The notes below the pieces were generated by a model. The model did not search any database and was not told the DNA's origin. It worked only from the letters and a program-made list of their open reading frames with translations. Positions 1 through 4,598 of a DNA stretch of 5,383 nt are shown piece after piece. Position numbers and translations under genes: made by a program. Within the stretch, counting starts at the first letter, position 1. Every line of letters starts with the position of its first letter. The stretch is from Bacteroidales bacterium (GTDB taxonomy: Bacteria > Bacteroidota > Bacteroidia > Bacteroidales > NBLH01). The stretch covers positions 1-5,383 of the forward strand of contig JAOZNO010000298.1 in the NCBI GenBank assembly GCA_029933755.1, in the 5' to 3' direction.

Positions 1-18
1 CCTTACATGATAAAAAAA

Positions 19-42
19 CATGTTAATCTTGTAAATCATGTC
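19..42 (-). repeat. Interspersed GATTTACA-type repeat, copy 1 (overlaps cas4 stop)
   Basis: Read on the minus strand this is GACATGATTTAC followed by AAGATTAACATG, 24 nt. It matches the unit seen at 559-657, 1518-1541, 3105-3129 and 4338-4406. The unit is built from degenerate 9-nt steps of the form RKGATTWAC. The TGA stop of cas4 (38-36) lies inside this copy. It is oriented opposite to the three copies on the other side of cas4. The repeat class is recognised by internal comparison only; its mechanism of spread is unknown. Confidence 0.7.
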
Positions 43-545
43 TGTTCTTCAATATAACAAAAATCATAATAACTACACCGTTTACAAATTTTATTATCTA
101 TTACATCAGGTACTTTAACCAAAGCAATAATTCGTTCAATTTCGTTTTCATAAAACTTTATTTCTTCTATATCCTTTGTGCTTAAGAATACCTCATCCGT
201 TTTTCGCAGTTTAGGATATTCTAATATGCCCGTTACACCATCAATACCCGCTTGAAGAAAAACATAAATATAATATTTCAACTGCCATTCGTGTGCTGTT
301 TCTATTTTGTCCGATTTTTTAATTTCATGTATTACTTTATTTTTTGTATCGTAAAAATCAACTTTTATACCACCAATTTGAACTTCTTCGTATTTTTCTG
401 AGCGTTGCGGATAAGTACTTTCATGTATAAGTTTGCCTTCGTAAACTAAATCGCTGGTGTGTTCCATTTGAATGCCGTTTGCAAACAGCCAAAGTTTACG
501 GTGGCATATAAAATAGTAATTTATGTGGGTGCCGGTTATTTGCAT
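36..545 (-). CDS. cas4: CRISPR-associated Cas4 family exonuclease
   Basis: Cas4 is a RecB-like (PD-(D/E)XK) nuclease that trims and orients prespacers for Cas1-Cas2 during CRISPR adaptation; many members carry an Fe-S cluster. The 169-aa length fits compact CRISPR-associated Cas4 proteins of type I-B-like loci. Visible signature: N-terminal ITGTHINYYFICHRKLWLF with C14; H41 in EGKLIHE; D63 in KVDFYD; E74 and K76 in HEIKKS (the ExK pair); Q88 and Y92 in QLKYY (the QxxxY motif); and C154, C157 and C163 in CKRCSYYDFC, which with C14 form the expected four-cysteine cluster. All catalytic and cluster residues are present, so the gene looks intact. The ATG at 545 gives the standard MxITGTH start, with an A-rich leader and no Shine-Dalgarno. 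The next genes upstream are unknown ORFs, not cas3/5/7/8. A cas1-cas2 pair could follow off the left edge, but this cannot be seen. Non-CRISPR Cas4 homologues exist, so the CRISPR role is inferred from close sequence resemblance. Confidence 0.95.
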   Translation of the reverse strand: MQITGTHINYYFICHRKLWLFANGIQMEHTSDLVYEGKLIHESTYPQRSEKYEEVQIGGIKVDFYDTKNKVIHEIKKSDKIETAHEWQLKYYIYVFLQAGIDGVTGILEYPKLRKTDEVFLSTKDIEEIKFYENEIERIIALVKVPDVIDNKICKRCSYYDFCYIEEQT

Positions 546-558
546 TTTTTTGTTTTTT

Positions 559-657
559 GACAGGATTTACAGGTTAAAAGTTATTTTTGACAGGATTTAC
601 ATGATTTACAGGTTATATTTTAATTGTTTTGACAGGATTAACATAATTTACAGGTTA
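559..657 (+). repeat. Cluster of three GATTTACA-type interspersed repeats
   Basis: Three copies lie at 559-576, 589-615 and 631-657. Each starts GACAGGATT and ends ACAGGTTA. The first is shorter, lacking one 9-nt step; the second has the full form GACAGGATTTAC plus ATGATTTACAGGTTA; the third has AACATAATTT in the middle. Start-to-start spacing is 30 and 42 nt. The cluster fills the gap between the 86-aa ORF and the cas4 start, so it lies in the likely cas4 leader region, in antisense orientation to cas4. The irregular spacing and unequal unit length separate it from a CRISPR array. Confidence 0.8.
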
Positions 658-665
658 TATTATAT

Positions 666-926
666 CTAATATGTTTCAAAATTAATTCGTTCAATTTTTA
701 ATGTAATATTTTCATAATTTACTGATGTAAAAATATCAAAAGCCTGGTTTGTTGAATTTTCAATATGAAAAAGTAAAAGTTCATACATTTTCGTAAATTC
801 TATATCCGATAAAAATAAAGTATCTAAATAAAAACCTAATCTACTGAAAGCCTCCGATATTTTCTCAATGTACCGCTTTTTTTGCACATTGTTAAGCGAA
901 TTTGGATGAGGAAAACCCAATCCCAT
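666..926 (-). CDS. Small protein of unknown function, 86 aa
   Basis: I do not recognise this protein. It begins MGLGFPHPNSLNNVQKKRY, then has a probable helical stretch (EKISEAFSRLGFYLDTLFL, about residues 21-39), a second helix around 40-60, and a strand-like end (ENITLKIERINFETY). No signal peptide, membrane span or cysteine motif is seen. Its ATG (926-924) directly follows the TAA stop (929-927) of the preceding ORF, in the same frame. Translation could therefore depend on termination-reinitiation, or the two ORFs could be one gene split by a nonsense codon. It ends in TAG, with a run of interspersed repeats directly downstream before cas4. The coding call rests on protein-like composition and tight packing with its neighbour. 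Confidence 0.6.
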   Translation of the reverse strand: MGLGFPHPNSLNNVQKKRYIEKISEAFSRLGFYLDTLFLSDIEFTKMYELLLFHIENSTNQAFDIFTSVNYENITLKIERINFETY

Positions 927-1172
927 TTAATAAATAATAACAAACGGGTTATCAATCAGTTCTGCAGGAATAATTTGTCCTGTAAAATCACCAATGTATC
1001 CATCGTAAACTTCCATAAAATCAACATGGAAACCCAAATCCGTTTCGAGCTTTCGCAATGGTTTCGGGAGTGCTTTAAGCCTTTGCCTTTCTTTTTGGGC
1101 TTCTCTTTTTGCTTTTTCGTTTTGCTGACCCCACTTCTCGTGTCTTCTTTTTCGCTTTTGCTTTTTTTTCAT
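927..1172 (-). CDS. Small Lys/Arg-rich N-terminus protein of unknown function, 81 aa
   Basis: Not recognised. Residues 1-41 are extremely basic and probably a charged helix (MKKKQKRKRRHEKWGQQ, then KAKREAQKERQRLKALPKP). Residues 42-81 change character to an acidic/hydrophobic, strand-rich segment (VDFMEVYDGYIGDFTGQI, then IPAELIDNPFVIIY). The basic part could contact nucleic acid, but that is inference from charge alone. The ATG at 1172 is the first possible start, because an in-frame TAA lies three codons upstream (1181-1179). The stop TAA (929-927) is followed without a gap by the ATG of the 86-aa ORF in the same frame. A plus-strand ORF over the same DNA appears hydrophobic only because it is antisense to the lysine codons. 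Confidence 0.6.
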   Translation of the reverse strand: MKKKQKRKRRHEKWGQQNEKAKREAQKERQRLKALPKPLRKLETDLGFHVDFMEVYDGYIGDFTGQIIPAELIDNPFVIIY

Positions 1173-1181
1173 GCAGGCTTA

Positions 1182-1274
1182 TATTTGAGCCTTTAAATTA
1201 TATTTTTCAATGAAATAGGCTAACTTTTCTTCTTTTAAGTGAATCCATAGAAAATATCTCGTTCGTAAGTCATT
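1182..1274 (-). other. 31-codon open stretch without a start, possible gene remnant
   Basis: Between an in-frame TAA at 1277-1275 and a TAA at 1181-1179, the minus strand reads NDLRTRYFLWIHLKEEK and then LAYFIEKYNLKAQI. This looks protein-like (amphipathic, ending in a plausible C-terminus) and is in the same frame as the 81-aa ORF downstream. It has no start codon and directly abuts the 168-bp palindrome. It may be the tail of a gene truncated when that element arrived. Thirty-one codons can also be open by chance, so this is only a weak suggestion. Confidence 0.15.
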
Positions 1275-1277
1275 TTA

Positions 1278-1445
1278 TACTTAGTGCTCGTTAAGAAATA
1301 ACCTTTACATCACTTGTTCTTTTGCCCTTTTTCTGCTTGAAAAAACGCTTTAAATAGCTCGCTATTTGCAGCTTTTTTCAATTTGAAAAAGAACAAAATA
1401 ACCGCCTTTTAATTGTAAACTTTATTCCTAAACAAGCACTTAGTA
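1278..1445. repeat. 168-bp imperfect palindrome (MITE- or REP-like element)
   Basis: The two halves are inverted copies around a 2-nt turn. The core AAATAGC-TC-GCTATTT spans 1352-1367. An inner stem pairs TTGAAAAAA (1337-1345) with TTTTTTCAA (1373-1381). A middle stem pairs the TTGTTCTTTT region near 1314-1323 with GAAAAAGAACAAAA near 1385-1398. The outer arms, 1279-1301 and roughly 1421-1444, match at 19 of 23 positions when one is reverse-complemented (shared ACT-AGTGCT and GTT blocks). Both outer ends abut TA. It contains no ORF of note and sits in the gap between the 465-aa gene and the 81-aa ORF. The rest of that gap (1446-1579) holds one GATTTACA repeat and otherwise nothing I can identify. 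A non-autonomous mobile element or a transcribed long hairpin are the likely readings. Confidence 0.7.
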
Positions 1446-1517
1446 CCTTAATTTCAATATTGTTGTATTTACTTCGACCATGTTCAGTATAAATTTTGGC
1501 AGAATTTGAATTAAAAA

Positions 1518-1541
1518 CATGTTAATCATGTAAATCGTGTC
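1518..1541 (-). repeat. Interspersed GATTTACA-type repeat, downstream of the 465-aa gene
   Basis: Minus-strand reading GACACGATTTAC followed by ATGATTAACATG, 24 nt, within an A/T run on both sides. It shares the variant CACGATTTACA with the copy at 3105-3129 on the other side of the 465-aa gene. The two are in inverted orientation and look closer to each other than to the remaining copies. Confidence 0.7.
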
Positions 1542-1579
1542 AAAACTTTTCCAGTTTGTCTGGCTTAGGTTTTAGTTTT

Positions 1580-2977
1580 CTAAACCACACCACTTTGCCT
1601 AAATTCATCCTTTAAAGCAGGTAAATTTGGCTTGTGATTATATAAGTTATTTATTAAATCCTGTGTTTGCGATTCAAAACTTATTATTTTTTTTGCTTGC
1701 AACAACCACGATGCTATTGTGCTATATGTACCCCTGCCACGCTCTCTCTCTATTTTTTCTTCTGCTTTGTCTTTTATTAATTTAAAACAAAACTCAGGGT
1801 ATTTATTTAGTATAGGTTCAATTATTTTGTTAAACGCCCATGCATCTGCATTTTCCTCGGTAAGCTGTTTTATTTTATCAAATTGCTTTTCTGTTTCATA
1901 TATTTTTACCCTAAAAACAATTTTGTATCCTAAATTTTCATGAAGGTTCAATTTTTCATCTTCGGTAAGTATTGTTTTAATATTCAAATAGTGTATAATT
2001 TTGTTTGTAGATATACACAATTGAAAATGTATATCTTTATAAAAATCTTTATCGTTGGTTATCTTTATGTTTTTTGAAATTATTTCTGCCCAAAATTCTT
2101 TATTATGGTTAAATAAATTCTTGGCAACATTTAAATATTCCGTAAAGTTTTCATCAAGATAATATCCCAGTAACTTTTTACCGATTTCGGTATCGTCAAA
2201 CAAAGTTTTATTTGCTTTTTGTAACCATGCTGATATATCCCCAAGCTTTTCTTCAATACTTACCGCTAATAATGGGCAATGTTTTGAATTAAACGTAGTA
2301 AGTTTTTCTATGGGCAACAAAAGATCATTATTCTCCATTTTATTGATAAGTAAAACCAAAAGTTGTTCAAAGTTTTTAATATCTCTATGCCTTTCTTCAT
2401 TTTGCGATTCAAAGTATTTGAAAAACAAGGATATTGCGTTGATAATTTTTTCATCGTTTATGTTGCCTTGCGAAATTTTATCAATGGTATATTGCATGAA
2501 CCCCTTATGCTTATCAATAAAATAATCACAGCCCAAATTCTCATAAGGGTCGTTTATTTCTGCATCTTTAGCTGCAAAATAAAAAGAAATCAATTCCTCT
2601 AATACTTCCTCAAGTTTATTCCCTAAAAATAGGCTTACGATATTTTCTTCAAAAAACGAAAACATCTCATCAGCCTCATCTTCGGCCATATGTTGGGCAG
2701 CTTCCCAATCTTCAATATATCCACTATGCCTTGGTGTATAATCTTCCCAGTCGGTCTCTTCCAGCTCCAGGCTTTCCATCATATCTTTATATTCTTCATA
2801 ATTTGATATGATATTTTCGTTAAACCCGGAATAATCCGTTAAATCAAGCTTGATTTCAGTAATTTTAACATTATCAAGAAACTCCTTTCTAAGGGTGGCA
2901 TTGTTTAAAAGCAAATCGAATAAAAATTTGTTTTTATCTTTATTGCTCGTTTTGTTAAAAATCTCTTTAAAATTCAT
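1580..2977 (-). CDS. Acidic all-helical (TPR/HEAT-like) protein of unknown function, 465 aa
   Basis: I cannot name a family with certainty. The protein appears almost wholly helical. It has an acidic segment at about residues 60-112 (SLELEETDWEDY, then EDWEAAQHMAEDEADEMF), followed by helix pairs typical of an alpha-solenoid (for example LEEVLEELISFYFAAKDAE at 122-140 and EKIINAISLFFKYFES at 176-191). The C-terminus is distinctive: RERGRGTYSTIASWLLQAKK (411-430) and then NHKPNLPALKDEF (447-459). This resembles the tail helices of large helical bacterial proteins that often carry a SWIM zinc finger, but no SWIM CxC...CxH motif is present. No signal peptide or membrane span is seen. The ATG at 2977 follows an A-run. 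It lies 174 bp after the stop of protein B on the same strand and is flanked by inverted interspersed repeats, so it may be a separately acquired unit. A scaffold or protein-interaction role is inferred from the fold only. Confidence 0.88.
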   Translation of the reverse strand: MNFKEIFNKTSNKDKNKFLFDLLLNNATLRKEFLDNVKITEIKLDLTDYSGFNENIISNYEEYKDMMESLELEETDWEDYTPRHSGYIEDWEAAQHMAEDEADEMFSFFEENIVSLFLGNKLEEVLEELISFYFAAKDAEINDPYENLGCDYFIDKHKGFMQYTIDKISQGNINDEKIINAISLFFKYFESQNEERHRDIKNFEQLLVLLINKMENNDLLLPIEKLTTFNSKHCPLLAVSIEEKLGDISAWLQKANKTLFDDTEIGKKLLGYYLDENFTEYLNVAKNLFNHNKEFWAEIISKNIKITNDKDFYKDIHFQLCISTNKIIHYLNIKTILTEDEKLNLHENLGYKIVFRVKIYETEKQFDKIKQLTEENADAWAFNKIIEPILNKYPEFCFKLIKDKAEEKIERERGRGTYSTIASWLLQAKKIISFESQTQDLINNLYNHKPNLPALKDEFRQSGVV

Positions 2978-3104
2978 TTTTTTTTAAATTTAAACTAGAT
3001 ATTAAAACCCCTGACCTACTTATTTAGATTTATATACTCTCATAATCAATACATTAGATTAATAAACCATACAAATAATTTGTTAGCCTACTTAATATTT
3101 GTTT

Positions 3105-3129
3105 GGCACGATTTACAGGATAAAACATG
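3105..3129 (+). repeat. Interspersed GATTTACA-type repeat, upstream of the 465-aa gene
   Basis: Plus-strand reading GGCACGATTTACAGG followed by ATAAAACATG, 25 nt. It aligns with the minus-strand copy at 1518-1541 with a single-base length difference and a few substitutions. It lies between the stop of protein B and the start of the 465-aa gene; the rest of that 174-bp gap shows no recognisable signal. Confidence 0.6.
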
Positions 3130-3138
3130 TCAAGATAG

Positions 3139-3162
3139 TACCTTTTAGGCACTAAAACGGTA
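3139..3162 (-). terminator. Weak stem-loop overlapping the stop of protein B
   Basis: TACCTTTTAG (3139-3148) pairs with CTAAAA-C-GGTA (3152-3162) around a GCA loop with one bulged base. The stop codon TAG (3154-3152) lies in the stem. No clear U-run follows on the minus strand, so it is a poor intrinsic terminator. It could instead protect the transcript end. Confidence 0.25.
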
Positions 3163-3655
3163 ATTCACTATCATCGTTTTGCTCATTTCTGTCAGGTGGT
3201 AAATCATCATCTAAAAGCAAATCATCATCATCAGAGCAAGTACAATACTCGCCATAAAGGCAAGTCATCGCATCGCCCGTGCACAGTTCCAGTTCCATAA
3301 ATGATGAAGGAAGATACTGCACATATTCATCCCAGTTAAAAGTTAATGCTTCGTAAAGTACTTCAGGCGGTATGTCATCAGGAACATCTATAAGTTCAAT
3401 TTTTAAACTATCAAAAACTTTAAATATCGCCTTTATAACTGCTTCGGTTTGCTTGGTCGAGAGTTTATATACTTCCGGGAAAAACATTCCTTTTATTCCC
3501 GATAATTCCTCTATAGTTTTGAAAGGAGTCAAAGCCACTTCAGCAATATCAGGTATGTTTTCTGCATGTGGTGGTATTTCAATATAAGCAGGCGTAGGCG
3601 GACTTGCCGCTACACTTTCTAAATCGCCTATTAATTGGTCTATGTATCGTTGCAT
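3152..3655 (-). CDS. Protein B: Cys-cluster protein with SSB-like acidic LPF tail, 167 aa
   Basis: No named family is recognised; it is clearly paralogous to the protein at 4599-5090. Both start MQRYIDQLIGD. A conserved core follows: residues 52-61 SGIKGMFFPE (FGLKKMQFPP in the paralogue), then LSTKQTEAVIKAIFKVFD and DDIPPEVLYEAL. C125, C132, C138 and C140 form C-x6-C-x5-C-x-C (CTGDAMTCLYGEYCTC), a possible zinc or Fe-S site. After this the chain becomes disordered and acidic (SDDDDLLLDDDLPP) and ends NDDSELPF, closely resembling the SSB C-terminal tip. Residues 16-33 are Pro/Ala-rich. It is cytoplasmic by appearance, with no signal or membrane segment. It lies 64 bp after the pRiA4b ORF-3-like gene on the same strand, so they are probably cotranscribed. 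The ATG at 3655 is fixed by the shared N-terminus. Function is unknown; docking to SSB partners is an inference. Confidence 0.9.
   Translation of the reverse strand: MQRYIDQLIGDLESVAASPPTPAYIEIPPHAENIPDIAEVALTPFKTIEELSGIKGMFFPEVYKLSTKQTEAVIKAIFKVFDSLKIELIDVPDDIPPEVLYEALTFNWDEYVQYLPSSFMELELCTGDAMTCLYGEYCTCSDDDDLLLDDDLPPDRNEQNDDSELPF
3623..3655 (-). repeat. 33-nt direct repeat at the 5' end of the gene for protein B
   Basis: The first 11 codons (MQRYIDQLIGD) are identical base for base to 5058-5090, including every synonymous position. Identity stops abruptly on both sides: the leader just before ATG and codon 12 onward differ. The rest of the two genes is strongly diverged. Confidence 0.9.
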
Positions 3656-3719
3656 ATTATTAAAATAATAAATTATTCAAGAAATATAACCCTTTTGTTT
3701 AGCTGGGTTCAGTGAAAAT

Positions 3720-4307
3720 CTAATTTTTATTAACTAAAAAGACCTCTATTAAATACTTTTGTGTTTCATTCAAATTAAATTCTTCCGGGTCCCATGTTTC
3801 GTTTTTTTCAAGCCCACACCATTCTGCCATCTCCTCATATTCAGGCTTTGTTTTATCAGAAAGGGTTTCTTTTAATTGCTCGTAGCCCCACACCCCACCG
3901 CAATCTTCCATGGGGCATTTACCTTTACCATCCAGTAACATAGGGTACATTGCAATATCTGGTAATATTTTTTCTAAAGTTATAGTATGCTCCCAACTAT
4001 CACCAAAATCATAGATATAAGTAAATTTTTGTTTTTCTTTTGTAAAAACTTCAAATAAGTCAACTTCTTCCGCGTCTAATGCATCTTCAAAATCATAGTC
4101 TGCACCATCTTCATAATACTCTTTTATTATGGGCCTGGATCCAAAACCTTTTGGCGAAAATTGAAAAAGGTGTGCATGCTCCCAACCAAAAGATACCTGA
4201 ATGGCTATATGAAGGCTGAAAAAACTAAAGTTTGCCGGAATCGTTATCCTTCTCCATACAGGTGGTTTGGTAATACCTTTGATTTGAATTTTAAACTGAA
4301 ATTGCAT
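3720..4307 (-). CDS. Plasmid pRiA4b ORF-3-like family protein (PF07929 / MM3350-like), 195 aa
   Basis: This matches the family first noted as ORF-3 of plasmid pRiA4b, also annotated as an IS1096 passenger (TnpR-like) protein; its biochemical role is not established. Visible family landmarks: FKIQIKGITKPPVWRRITIP (5-24, with the KPPVWRR block at 14-20); H33 in the helix FSLHIAIQ and FGWEHAHLFQF (40-50); YDFGDSWEH (99-107); KCPMEDCGGVWGYEQL (130-145), with C131 and C136 in the CPxEDCGG block; and WDPEEFNL (172-179). The length is about that of a single-domain member and all blocks are present, so it looks intact. The ATG at 4307 is directly before the family's first strand. It is followed 64 bp later by protein B, and preceded across a repeat-rich 291-bp gap by the paralogue A. 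That bracketing suggests a functional cassette. Family assignment is firm; function is open. Confidence 0.93.
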   Translation of the reverse strand: MQFQFKIQIKGITKPPVWRRITIPANFSFFSLHIAIQVSFGWEHAHLFQFSPKGFGSRPIIKEYYEDGADYDFEDALDAEEVDLFEVFTKEKQKFTYIYDFGDSWEHTITLEKILPDIAMYPMLLDGKGKCPMEDCGGVWGYEQLKETLSDKTKPEYEEMAEWCGLEKNETWDPEEFNLNETQKYLIEVFLVNKN

Positions 4308-4337
4308 GTTTTTTAATTTTAAGATTTAATTATTTTA

Positions 4338-4406
4338 GAAAGGATTAACAAGATTAACATGTTATAAGTATTTGTTTTTTGACAGGATTAACATGATTTA
4401 CAGATT
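4338..4406 (+). repeat. Two GATTTACA-type interspersed repeats upstream of the pRiA4b ORF-3-like gene
   Basis: Copies lie at 4338-4364 (GAAAGGATTAACAAG, then ATTAACATGTTA) and 4381-4406 (GACAGGATTAACATG, then ATTTACAGATT), start to start 43 nt. They share orientation with the cluster upstream of cas4 and occupy the same relative place, just 5' of a minus-strand gene. The remaining sequence before the inverted-repeat element at 4441 shows no other signal. Confidence 0.7.
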
Positions 4407-4440
4407 GAACAAAACTGGTCATTTTATTTGAATTGCAACT

Positions 4441-4573
4441 TTGACTCTACTCCGAAAAGTGTATTTTTCTGTATTTAGCCGCTAAGCGGGTTTTTAACAG
4501 GCAGATATACAGACTAATACATTTTCACTTTTAATAGGATTACCCGCTAAGCGGCTTTTCGGAGTGCCGTCAA
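4441..4573. repeat. 133-bp inverted-repeat element (possible MITE or bidirectional terminator)
   Basis: The ends are TTGAC-TCT-ACTCCGAAAAG (4441-4459) and CTTTTCGGAGT-GCC-GTCAA (4555-4573), an inverted repeat perfect over 5 and 11 bp with a 3-bp mismatch between. Inside, AGCCGCTAAGCGGG (4478-4491 region) and CCCGCTAAGCGGCT (4543-4556 region) are inverted to each other, and each contains the near-palindrome CCGCTAAGCGG. The arms are asymmetric: the left has about 20 nt between the two blocks, while the right has none. CAACT occurs at 4436-4440 and again at 4571-4575, a possible but overlapping target duplication. It begins 26 bp after the stop of protein A and could also end that transcript. 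Confidence 0.7.
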
Positions 4574-4598
4574 CTATGGTTATAATTATTTTGATACT

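Noticed and set aside
559..657. Possible short CRISPR array beside cas4
   Set aside because: The three units differ in length, start-to-start spacing is 30 and 42 nt, gaps are only about 12-15 nt, and the same unit occurs singly beside unrelated genes. These are interspersed repeats and do not form a repeat-spacer array.
882..1196. Plus-strand ORF of 104 aa with a hydrophobic, membrane-like end
   Set aside because: The hydrophobic part is the antisense of the Lys/Arg codons of the minus-strand 81-aa ORF. It crosses two ORFs and has no support of its own.
1719..2602. Three short plus-strand ORFs opposite the 465-aa gene
   Set aside because: They are antisense shadows of a long, continuous minus-strand ORF with low-complexity Ser/Leu/Phe content and no independent start signals.
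3688..3709. Hairpin AACCC-loop-GGGTT between the pRiA4b ORF-3-like gene and protein B
   Set aside because: Only five base pairs around a 12-nt loop and no following U-run on the minus strand. It is too weak to call a terminator or to break the presumed operon.
4307..4420. Bacteroidota-type promoter (TTTG at -33, TAnnTTTG at -7) upstream of the minus-strand genes
   Set aside because: I looked before the genes starting at 2977, 4307 and 5090 and found no convincing pair at proper spacing, so no promoter is annotated.
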